Assembly: GCA_003488525.1 (NCBI GenBank)
Contig: DNLG01000033.1
Location: 5,044 to 13,231 of the forward strand
Length of the DNA stretch: 8,188 nt
Reading direction: 5' to 3'
From: Bacteroidota bacterium
Lineage (GTDB): Bacteria > Bacteroidota > Ignavibacteria > Kapaibacteriales > Kapaibacteriaceae
Shown: positions 1 to 7,478 of the stretch, piece after piece
Position numbering within the stretch: position 1 is the first letter of the stretch
Layout of the letters: each line of letters opens with the position of its first letter
The notes under the pieces: generated by a model
What the model saw: the letters and a program-made list of their open reading frames with translations, nothing else
Told to the model about the DNA's origin: nothing
The model's database searches: none
Position numbers and translations under genes: made by a program

Positions 1-56
1 CCGATGCCGCCAACACGGGCAACACGGGCAGGGGTCAGGAATTCGGGTAGACGCAT
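1..56 (-). CDS. N-terminus of an unidentified gene, cut by the window edge
   Basis: An ATG on the minus strand at 54-56 lies two bases after the TGA of the OmpA-like lipoprotein gene and opens a frame with no stop down to base 1. Only 18 complete codons are visible, beginning MRLPEFLTPARV. A GAAGG sequence sits about a dozen bases upstream, inside the end of the preceding gene, and could serve as a weak ribosome binding site. The close spacing is typical of a further gene in the trmB-aat-lipoprotein operon. The peptide has no signal sequence and no motif I recognise, so no function is given. It could be a chance open frame, since 56 bases is too little to judge coding character. Confidence 0.45.
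   Translation of the reverse strand, partial: MRLPEFLTPARVARVGGI
11..30. repeat. Tandem duplication of a 9-base unit
   Basis: The unit CAACACGGG occurs twice head to tail, at 11-19 and 20-28, followed by two bases of a third copy. On the minus strand it keeps the reading frame of the partial gene at the left edge and duplicates the tripeptide Ala-Arg-Val. It is most simply a small in-frame slippage event within a coding region. Confidence 0.5.
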
Positions 57-58
57 GT

Positions 59-1693
59 TCACTGAACCTTCACAAGCTCAACTCGGCGACATCGACGTCG
101 CCATGATTCGATGGATTCACTGGGTCGACGCGGCAGAAGCTGCTTTTCGCCGGCCGAACGACCTTCCAGGATGGTGCGTGGCAGGCCCCCTTCAACAAGG
201 CGGTCGATGATGAACTCTACGCGCTGCCTGCCAAGAAGCATGTTGCTCTCGTCGCTATCGACATCGTCGGTGTGTCCGGTAAGCACGAGCTTCCGAACGC
301 GCCCCTCGCCGGCCTTTACATTTCGCACCAGATCATCAACGTCGCGTTGCCATGACCGTTCGAGCTCGATGCCGTTCGAGTCGAGCGAGAACGGGTAAGG
401 GGCGTCAAAGATCGACGTTGGGAAGTTGACGCGAAGGATGAATGTTGGCGAAAGGCCAAGGGGCTGTTCCTGCTCCACCGTGCGGTTCTGCTCGCTTGCC
501 GGAATCGTCGTGACAAAGCTGTCGAAGAATAGCTCGTCGTTCTGCGCGGTGATCTCGACCGGACGTTCCACGGGCACCCGGAGGCGGTAGGCGCCAGCCG
601 TGTCCGTGCGCGTGCTGGCCAGAACCTCGGACGACTGGGGAAGGCGGGCGATTACTTCTGCGTCGACCACCGGCGTATTCGTAACGGTGTTTATGACTTT
701 GCCGACCAGCGTTGCCTGCGGGATATCGACAACGGCGATGTTCTGGCTAAGCGTCTGACGGCGATGCAGAACCAGCACGTCAAAGTCCCGTCGGTCCGCC
801 TCACGCCCATCGATCCGCGTTGAGGCCACATAGAATGTTGAATCCTCCATCATGTGCGGGAAGATCTCGTCGGCTGCCGAGTTGATCGGCGTGCCGACAT
901 TCAGAATGTTCGATGCGCGCAGGGAGTCGCCTTCTTCAACCAGGCGTGCTTCGTGCACATCGTACCCGCCGTGCGAGGTGTGACCGGGAGAACTGAAGAG
1001 CAGCACACCGCGCGAGGTGACCGAGGGTGTGAGTTCATCACAGGCGGTGTTCGCGCCATAGAGTGGGCGTGCCGTGCCAACCGAGCCCGACCTGTAGGGG
1101 GCGTACCAGAGATCCGCTCCACCGAGGGATCCAGACCTGTCGGAGGCGAAGACGATCCAGCGTCCGTTCGGGGTAAGCGCTGGGTGTCCATCCCACGAGA
1201 TCTCTTCATCGATCAGCACAGAAGGGTCGACTGATACCGACCTTCCTGAAATGGTGGCCGTGCTGACGGCCGCGTCACCCATGATCTTTCCGTCCGGCAC
1301 TAACGTCACGAGCACCTTCTGCACATCGGTCTGCGGCTCGTCCGGCGAAGGACGTTCAACGCGCGCAGCATCAAGACGTCTCACGACAAGGGGCTTGGCG
1401 TCACGACTCGACATGCCAACAAGTAGCAGGGCCTTGCCGGACGGTACTGGCTGCAATCCAAACTCCTGACTCATCGAACTCGCCCCCTGCACGCGTGACA
1501 TGACCCAGTAGGGGGTGCCGTCGGTCTTCGGACGCGTCGTGTCAATGATCCTTCGCGGTGCCGGTTGAGATTCGCATACCGGAGGCGGAGGTGGTGGGGG
1601 AGGGGGCTCGGCATATCGTGCATAGCGCGGCAGGGTGCACGCCGTGAGCGTGACCAGGACTAGCAGAGGAAGAAGTCTAAACGAACGAAACAT
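59..1693 (-). CDS. OmpA-family lipoprotein with PD40 propeller and carboxypeptidase-regulatory-like domain (PorE-like architecture)
   Basis: Predicted 544-residue lipoprotein that anchors an outer-membrane assembly to peptidoglycan. Residues 1-19 form a lipoprotein signal (MFRSFR, then a Leu/Val-rich core) ending in lipobox LTAC with Cys19. A nine-proline run follows (residues 30-38). Residues about 165-310 carry PD40/WD40-like propeller motifs such as LTPNGRWIVFASDRSG and ADLWYA. Residues about 327-395 resemble a carboxypeptidase-regulatory-like Ig fold (TLVGKVINTVTNTPVVDAEV, then TDTAGAYRLRV). Residues about 430-541 are an OmpA C-terminal domain with TGHTDD (472-477), LLGRQRV and a terminal RRCRRVEL, the expected peptidoglycan-binding features. 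I chose the ATG at 1691-1693 because the signal peptide starts there; the same frame extends upstream to 1804 but only inside aat. The gene overlaps aat by 17 bases, suggesting coupled translation. The same domain set occurs in the type IX secretion protein PorE, which also has TPRs that I do not see here. A generic OmpA-PD40 paralogue is equally possible. Confidence 0.85.
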   Translation of the reverse strand: MFRSFRLLPLLVLVTLTACTLPRYARYAEPPPPPPPPPVCESQPAPRRIIDTTRPKTDGTPYWVMSRVQGASSMSQEFGLQPVPSGKALLLVGMSSRDAKPLVVRRLDAARVERPSPDEPQTDVQKVLVTLVPDGKIMGDAAVSTATISGRSVSVDPSVLIDEEISWDGHPALTPNGRWIVFASDRSGSLGGADLWYAPYRSGSVGTARPLYGANTACDELTPSVTSRGVLLFSSPGHTSHGGYDVHEARLVEEGDSLRASNILNVGTPINSAADEIFPHMMEDSTFYVASTRIDGREADRRDFDVLVLHRRQTLSQNIAVVDIPQATLVGKVINTVTNTPVVDAEVIARLPQSSEVLASTRTDTAGAYRLRVPVERPVEITAQNDELFFDSFVTTIPASEQNRTVEQEQPLGLSPTFILRVNFPTSIFDAPYPFSLDSNGIELERSWQRDVDDLVRNVKAGEGRVRKLVLTGHTDDVDSDESNMLLGRQRVEFIIDRLVEGGLPRTILEGRSAGEKQLLPRRPSESIESWRRRCRRVELVKVQ

Positions 1694-2252
1694 CCTGACG
1701 TGCGAGTGCTTCGTCGAGCCGATCGATGTAATCGGCGTCAGGTATCTCGATCGCCCCCAGTGAGGCCGTGAAGTCATTGATATACTGCGTGTCCAAGAGG
1801 ACAAAATGGCGTTGACGAAGATGGTCTACCAGCGCGGCGAAGGCGATCTTCGAGGCATTTGTTCGGCGAGAGAACATCGACTCGCCAAAAAACACGGCAT
1901 TGATCGCGACCCCATAGAGTCCCCCAACAAGCTCCTCCTCAAACCACGTTTCTACGCTGTGGGCATATCCCATTTCGTGCAGTTGCTGGTAGGCCTCGAT
2001 GATCTCGGGAGTGATCCACGTCTGATCGCGCTGAGAACAGCGTAATATAACCGTAGAAAAGCAGTGATTTAGTGTGGTCCGAAAGAGCCCCCTGCCGATC
2101 TGCTTCTGCAGCGACCGGGGTAGGCGCACGTCGTCAAGGGGGATGATGCCGCGAAGGGGCGGACGGTGCCAGTACACATCGCCACCGGCCTCGTCTCCCA
2201 TGGGGAAGAAACCGCGCTGATACGCCAGGAGGATGATCTGCGGATCAAGCAC
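1677..2252 (-). CDS. aat: Leucyl/phenylalanyl-tRNA-protein transferase
   Basis: Cytoplasmic enzyme that transfers Leu or Phe from aminoacyl-tRNA to proteins with N-terminal Arg or Lys, creating N-degrons for ClpS/ClpAP. The 191 residues match the family throughout: LLAYQRGFFPM near the start, YWHRPPLRGIIPLDD (27-41), TWITPEIIEAY (78-88), HSVETW (98-103), ELVGGLYGV (107-115), GESMFSR (123-129), NASK (132-135) and DTQYINDFTASLG (154-166). Gln156 lies where the catalytic Gln188 of the E. coli enzyme is expected. The start is GTG, with no Shine-Dalgarno sequence. No better start is visible, and beginning here gives the usual short N-terminus of the non-proteobacterial form. It starts 14 bases after the trmB stop and its 3' end overlaps the lipoprotein start, so it sits mid-operon. 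Identification is secure. Confidence 0.95.
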   Translation of the reverse strand: MLDPQIILLAYQRGFFPMGDEAGGDVYWHRPPLRGIIPLDDVRLPRSLQKQIGRGLFRTTLNHCFSTVILRCSQRDQTWITPEIIEAYQQLHEMGYAHSVETWFEEELVGGLYGVAINAVFFGESMFSRRTNASKIAFAALVDHLRQRHFVLLDTQYINDFTASLGAIEIPDADYIDRLDEALARQDVSFV

Positions 2253-2266
2253 TGCGGAGGGCGGTC

Positions 2267-2968
2267 TCAGAGGTTCCTGATGGCCGAATAGCGCACATAC
2301 GGGATGGAGCGGGAGTCACATAAGAGTTGCTGGTCTGTGCAGAACGGGAATGGCCACGACTGGTCGGTCTCGTTCGGACCCAGCGTGAAGTGCGGCGAAG
2401 CGCCGATGACCTCCCGCTGATGAACGTCCACATCCTCTCGGTCGGTGGCAAGCCAGAGACGCGCACCCGGTTTGAGCACCCGGTGGAGCATGGCCAGAAA
2501 CTCTACCGTGAAGGCCCGACGCTTGTGATGTCTCTTCTTTGGCCACGGATCCGGAAAGAAATACACGGCATATTCGATCGACTCCGTCTGGATCCAGTCC
2601 AGTCCGTTGGCCAGAGAGTACCATTCGGCATGGGCGTTGGGTATCCCCTCGCCCCTTGCCACACCGTTGATGTAGTCCGGTAGCACCGCGCGGACCTCGA
2701 TCCCGAGGATGTTCAGCTGCGGATGACTGACGGCGTGCCGCAGCAGGAATGCACCACGTCCGCAGCCGAGATCCAGGACATCGGCCGGACGTCCATTGGC
2801 AAACCACGCGGCCCATTCAGCCTTCTCACGAACCGGAGGATACCAGGAGGCGATGAACTGCTGCTGGCTGGCCGGCATATAGACCTGAGGGTTGGCGTGG
2901 TGCCGTACCCGCGGGATGGGGTATTTGGCCCAGGCGATCTGGGGCGATTCGTTCTGTCTTCTATCCAT
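2267..2968 (-). CDS. trmB: tRNA (guanine-N7-)-methyltransferase
   Basis: SAM-dependent methyltransferase that makes m7G at position 46 in the tRNA variable loop. From the chosen ATG it has 233 residues. The SAM-binding motif I is VLDLGCGRGAFLL (64-76), followed by the motif II strand LGIEVR (88-93) and the TrmB signature FFPDPWPKKRHHKRR (137-151), whose Asp140 is in the catalytic loop. LWLATDRED follows near residue 180. The frame continues upstream to 3073, but that part would run into secD and has no family similarity; the ATG at 2966-2968 fits the normal N-terminus. No Shine-Dalgarno sequence precedes it. The C-terminus is short, and the usual Thr-x-x-Glu motif appears as TDQQ, with Gln in place of Glu, followed by a compact tail. 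It is the first gene of the minus-strand cluster and diverges from secD. Confidence 0.93.
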   Translation of the reverse strand: MDRRQNESPQIAWAKYPIPRVRHHANPQVYMPASQQQFIASWYPPVREKAEWAAWFANGRPADVLDLGCGRGAFLLRHAVSHPQLNILGIEVRAVLPDYINGVARGEGIPNAHAEWYSLANGLDWIQTESIEYAVYFFPDPWPKKRHHKRRAFTVEFLAMLHRVLKPGARLWLATDREDVDVHQREVIGASPHFTLGPNETDQSWPFPFCTDQQLLCDSRSIPYVRYSAIRNL

Positions 2969-2994
2969 ACGTGGTACAAATCTACCATTACGTA
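2968..2994. repeat. Imperfect inverted repeat in the divergent trmB/secD control region
   Basis: The left arm TACGTGGTA (2968-2976) and the right part TACCATTACGTA (2983-2994) are partly self-complementary around the six-base spacer CAAATC. GGTA pairs with TACC, and the outer TACGT pairs with ACGTA if three unpaired bases are allowed. The repeat covers the putative trmB -7 element and touches its start codon. It could be an operator, but it could also be a chance arrangement. Confidence 0.3.
2977..2984 (-). promoter_or_regulatory. Possible Bacteroidetes-type -7 element for trmB-aat-lipoprotein
   Basis: Read on the minus strand this is TAGATTTG, an exact match to the TAnnTTTG -7 consensus of Bacteroidetes sigma-A promoters. 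It lies only eight bases before the trmB ATG, so the transcript would be leaderless or nearly so. No -33 TTG element is visible at the usual distance, which weakens the case. An eight-base match with two free positions can arise by chance. Confidence 0.3.
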
Positions 2995-3054
2995 TATTCG
3001 CCGTTCTTCCCACCGCCCAAGCGGTGTGGAAAGGCATTGCCGATAGTTTGACGT

Positions 3055-3060
3055 GGAGGA
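3055..3060 (+). promoter_or_regulatory. Ribosome binding site that decides the TTG start of secD
   Basis: GGAGGA ends three bases before the TTG at 3064. It is the strongest Shine-Dalgarno match in the window. It supports TTG as the secD start, because no ATG in that frame lies near the N-terminal membrane segment. Confidence 0.75.
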
Positions 3061-3063
3061 CCC

Positions 3064-5124
3064 TTGAGTTCAAATAATTGGGGCAAATGGTTGCTCATCG
3101 TGTTGCCGCTCGCCGCTGCAGGGTTGCTGCTGTGGCCGACGATCAACTACTCCCTGCTCTCGTCGGAGCGTGCTGAACTGGCCGCCGACACATCCCGTGC
3201 CGGCCGTGAAGCCCTTGCGCGCTGGGACGTCGATAACAAGGAGGCCTTCGAAAGCGCCCGCGCCGGTCGCATGAAGCTGGGTCTTGACCTTCGAGGCGGT
3301 GCCTACCTGACGCTTGAGGTGGACGTGCTGAAGCTGATCGAGTCTTCGGCTGACGCCGAGGCCATCGATGATGACTTCCGCTCCATCATTGAGGAGACGC
3401 GCAAGGCAACGGCCAACTCGGATGTGGACGTCCTGACGGTGTTCCTCGAGAAGTTCCGTGCGCGCGGCAAGCAGCTGGTCAACTATTTCCCGGCAGCCGA
3501 GCTTACCGAACAGGCCGTCGAGGAGAAGCTCCGCCGCGATGCCACCGGATCGGTCGACCAGGCCATGGAAGTCCTTTCTCAGCGTATTAACAAGTACGGC
3601 GTGTCGGAAGTGAGCATCCAGAAGCAAGGGTCACGTCGGCTCGTCATTGAGCTTCCTGACGAAAAGGACACGGTACAGATGCGCGAGCTTCTGCAGCAGA
3701 CTGCCCGTCTTGAGTTCAAGCGCGTGCTGATGGACCGGCGAATGGTCAAGGCCTTCTACGCCGTTGACGCCGCCTATAAGGCCTACAAGTCTGGTGCTGC
3801 TCCTGTTGTCGTTGATACAGCCAAGGCAGCCGATACCACGGCGAAGGACGTCGCTGCGGCAGATACGGCAAAGAAGGCCGATACGGCAAAGACTGCCGCC
3901 GACACAGGCAAGGCAAATGACCCCTACAAGGGGCTGAGTGAAGACGAAAAGGGTCGCCGCATCATCGCCGACTTCCCGTTGAGCTACATGGTGTTCGGAA
4001 GTGTTGCTGCCAACGAGCAGTCGCAACCGCAGCAATTCGACCTCGTAGGCCTGAAGATCAACGGAGTCACGCCGGAGCAGCTTCCTGAAAAGGGTATCTA
4101 CATGTTCCGCATTCCTGCCCAGAAGCTGCAGGAGTTCCTGAAGATCCTTGCTATTCCGCAAGTGCGCGCCGCAATTCCTGCCGAGCTCGACATTCTCGTA
4201 TCGGCCAATGGAAATGCCACCAAGCCGGGCGTTCAGCCTGACTACTACGACGTCTACGGTGTGGCTCGCGAAGCTGACCTCATGGGTGACGTTATCGAGG
4301 ACGCCTATCCGAGCTTCGATAATTCCAATCAGCCCGTGGTGATGATGAACATGAACGCCGAAGGATCCGACCAGTGGGCTCGCATCACAGGCGCAAACAT
4401 CGGCAATCGTATTGCCGTTGTGATGGACGACCGCGTATGGTCGGCCCCGACGGTTCAGGGAAAGATCCCGAACGGTTCGTCGCAGATCTCCGGATCGTTC
4501 CGCACGGAAGATGCCATGCGTCTTGCCGTTGTTCTCAAGGCCGGCGCTCTGAAGGCTCCGGTGCAGATCATCGAAGAGCGCGTGGTTGGTCCATCCCTCG
4601 GTGAAGACTCGATCCGCCGCGGACTTACCAGTACGGGTATTTCCTTTGCGCTGATCATTCTTTTCATGATGGCGTATTACGCCGTTGGCGGTGCCGTTGC
4701 CGACGTTGCGCTTTTGATGAACATTCTTCTGACGGTTGCCGGTCTGGCGGCCTTTGGCGGCACGCTCACACTTCCAGGCATTGCCGGTCTGATCCTTTCG
4801 ACGGCCATGGCGGTGGATGCCAACATCCTGATCTTCGAGCGCATGCGCGAGGAGCTCTATGCCGGCAAGACGTTGAAGTCTGCCGTGGAACAGGGCTTTA
4901 GCCGTGCTTGGAGCGCTATTCTTGACTCGAACCTGACGAACATCGCCGGCGCTATTCCGCTGATCATCTGGGGCTCCGGTCCGATCAAGGGATTTGCCAT
5001 CACGCTTCTCATTGGTGCTATCATCACGCTGTTCACAGCTGTTGTGGTGACACGCGCCATCTTCCAGCTGCTGATCGCCAGCGGCGCTACGACCCTGAAC
5101 ATTGGACAGAAGAGGACGGCCTAA
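3064..5124 (+). CDS. secD: Protein translocase subunit SecD
   Basis: Inner-membrane protein that works with SecF on the SecYEG channel, using the proton gradient to pull exported proteins across late in translocation. The 686 residues begin at TTG. A first membrane segment spans residues about 9-27, then GLDLRGGAYLTLEV (from residue 73), the classic SecD D1 motif. The large periplasmic P1 region follows, including DDRVWSAPTVQGKIPNGSSQ, and then the RND-type membrane domain with five segments from about residue 525 to 675. It contains AMAVDANILIFERMREEL (581-598), with the conserved Asp585 implicated in proton movement. It is longer than E. coli SecD (615 residues), partly because of a low-complexity insertion at 251-286. 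It opens the plus-strand cluster and abuts secF. Identification is secure. Confidence 0.97.
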   Translation: MSSNNWGKWLLIVLPLAAAGLLLWPTINYSLLSSERAELAADTSRAGREALARWDVDNKEAFESARAGRMKLGLDLRGGAYLTLEVDVLKLIESSADAEAIDDDFRSIIEETRKATANSDVDVLTVFLEKFRARGKQLVNYFPAAELTEQAVEEKLRRDATGSVDQAMEVLSQRINKYGVSEVSIQKQGSRRLVIELPDEKDTVQMRELLQQTARLEFKRVLMDRRMVKAFYAVDAAYKAYKSGAAPVVVDTAKAADTTAKDVAAADTAKKADTAKTAADTGKANDPYKGLSEDEKGRRIIADFPLSYMVFGSVAANEQSQPQQFDLVGLKINGVTPEQLPEKGIYMFRIPAQKLQEFLKILAIPQVRAAIPAELDILVSANGNATKPGVQPDYYDVYGVAREADLMGDVIEDAYPSFDNSNQPVVMMNMNAEGSDQWARITGANIGNRIAVVMDDRVWSAPTVQGKIPNGSSQISGSFRTEDAMRLAVVLKAGALKAPVQIIEERVVGPSLGEDSIRRGLTSTGISFALIILFMMAYYAVGGAVADVALLMNILLTVAGLAAFGGTLTLPGIAGLILSTAMAVDANILIFERMREELYAGKTLKSAVEQGFSRAWSAILDSNLTNIAGAIPLIIWGSGPIKGFAITLLIGAIITLFTAVVVTRAIFQLLIASGATTLNIGQKRTA
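3814..3921 (+). repeat. Low-complexity ADTAK-type repeat insertion inside secD
   Basis: Codons for residues 251-286 encode degenerate copies of Ala-Asp-Thr-Ala-Lys (DTAKAAD, ADTTAKD, ADTAKKADTAK, ADTGK). At DNA level GATACGGCAAAG is exactly repeated at 3862-3873 and 3880-3891, 18 bases apart, which points to slippage or unequal exchange. The segment lies in the periplasmic P1 domain just after the LEFKRVL strand and its following helix. It is probably a flexible charged linker. Confidence 0.75.
5112..5116 (+). promoter_or_regulatory. Ribosome binding site of secF
   Basis: GAGGA within the last codons of secD lies eight bases before the secF ATG at 5125. It gives secF its own initiation signal although the two genes abut with no gap. 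Confidence 0.55.
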
Positions 5125-6105
5125 ATGGATCTGATCAAAAAGACCAACATCGACTTCGTCACCAACCGCAGATCATTCCTGCGGCTGTCACTGCTGGCAA
5201 GCATCATCGGCATGCTGCTTGTGCTGGGTCCGGAGATCCCCGGGCTGGGCCTGCCTCGCCTGATCGAGCCGGGCATTGACTTCACCGGTGGTACGCAGAC
5301 AACCGTCTCGTTTGCCAACACGGCAACGACTGCCGAGCAGGTTCGTGGTGCTCTGGGCAAAGCCGGTTACACAAGTGCTGAGATCAAGTCGTTCGGCAAG
5401 GATGGAGACTTCCTCATCCGTATCAACGACGTGAAGGACGAAGCATCCAAGGTGTCGGCTGATCTTGTGACCGAGCTCAATGCAGCGTTCTCGAAGAATG
5501 GCGAAAAGGCTGTTATTCTGCTCGGCGCCGATAACGTCGGTGCGAAGGTCTCGGCCGAACTCGCCACCGACGCAGCGATCTCGCTGATCATCGCTACGAT
5601 TATCATCCTTCTGTACGTCGCCTTCCGCTTCGAGTTTGTCTATGGCATCTCGGCCATTATTGCTCTTGCGCATGACGTTACGATGGCCTTCGTGATTTCC
5701 GTACTTGTAAACAAGCTCGGTATCCTGAACCTCGAGCTGTCGATCAACTCGCTTGCTGCGTACCTGACGATCCTCGGCTATTCCATCAACGACAAGGTGG
5801 TGGTGTTTGACCGTATTCGTGAGAACCGTGAAAAGCATCGCAGCATGCCCCTTGCCGAACTTGTCAACCACTCATTGAACGAAACTCTCAGCCGTACGCT
5901 CATCACCGGTATCTCGGTGCTGGCTGCTCTTCTGGTGATGGTGTTCCTTGGTGGTGATGTTCTGGAAGGTTTCGCCTTTACGATGTTTACCGGTATCGTG
6001 GTTGGCACGTACTCCTCGATCTACGTTGCTTCGTCCTTCCTGATCTGGTACACCGAGCGCGTCAAGCACAAGAACGTCGGCGCGGTGGCTCACACCGAAG
6101 CCTGA
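5125..6105 (+). CDS. secF: Protein translocase subunit SecF
   Basis: Partner of SecD in the SecDF accessory complex of the inner-membrane Sec translocon. The 326 residues are close to the usual SecF length. Residues about 19-36 are the first membrane segment, then GIDFTGGT (50-57), the SecF D1-type motif. A periplasmic domain follows to about residue 147. Five further membrane segments span about 150-306, including ALAHDVTMAFV (180-190) and LGYSINDKVVVFDRIREN (217-234), the most diagnostic SecF motif. The ATG follows the secD TAA directly, so the two are almost certainly co-transcribed and probably translationally coupled. The gene ends in two in-frame stops, TGA then TAG. SecD and SecF as separate proteins differ from the fused SecDF common in Bacteroidetes and Bacillus. 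Confidence 0.97.
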   Translation: MDLIKKTNIDFVTNRRSFLRLSLLASIIGMLLVLGPEIPGLGLPRLIEPGIDFTGGTQTTVSFANTATTAEQVRGALGKAGYTSAEIKSFGKDGDFLIRINDVKDEASKVSADLVTELNAAFSKNGEKAVILLGADNVGAKVSAELATDAAISLIIATIIILLYVAFRFEFVYGISAIIALAHDVTMAFVISVLVNKLGILNLELSINSLAAYLTILGYSINDKVVVFDRIRENREKHRSMPLAELVNHSLNETLSRTLITGISVLAALLVMVFLGGDVLEGFAFTMFTGIVVGTYSSIYVASSFLIWYTERVKHKNVGAVAHTEA

Positions 6106-6108
6106 TAG

Positions 6109-7386
<1,278 letters not shown>

Positions 7387-7478
7387 GCGCGATAAAATTC
7401 GGAGACGGAACCTTACGGCCGTGACGTTGTTGTTAGTCGGCGGAACCATGCGTTTTGGTATGTTTCCCAACCCTGACA
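7387..7478. other. Intergenic gap between purA and the Asp-box gene
   Basis: This 92-base stretch contains the palindrome ACGGCCGT and, on the plus strand, TATGTTTC at 7459-7466. The latter matches seven of eight positions of the TAnnTTTG-type -7 element, 12 bases before the next ATG. TTG triplets lie upstream at 7427-7432 but are farther away than the usual -33 spacing. I see no hairpin followed by a T run, so there is no recognisable intrinsic terminator after purA. Whether the next gene has its own promoter is undecided. Confidence 0.4.

Noticed and set aside
1694..1804. Upstream 37-residue extension of the lipoprotein frame
   Set aside because: It lies inside aat and would bury the lipoprotein signal peptide; the ATG at 1693 places the signal at the N-terminus.
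2316..2816. Second minus-strand frame of 166 codons inside trmB
   Set aside because: Overlaps the conserved TrmB methyltransferase motifs in another frame and has no similarity of its own.
2969..3073. Upstream 35-residue extension of trmB
   Set aside because: It would overlap the secD start and shows no TrmB similarity; the ATG at 2968 gives the normal family N-terminus.
3070..4161. Minus-strand frames of 185 and 176 codons opposite secD
   Set aside because: Antisense to conserved SecD motifs. The cysteine/glycine-rich part simply mirrors the Ala/Asp/Thr/Lys repeat.
5188..5871. Minus-strand open frame of 227 codons opposite secF
   Set aside because: Fully antisense to secF, with no family motif; composition matches a shadow of the membrane-protein codons.
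7411..7426. Palindrome ACGGCCGT after purA considered as a terminator
   Set aside because: The stem is only four base pairs with no loop and no following T tract.
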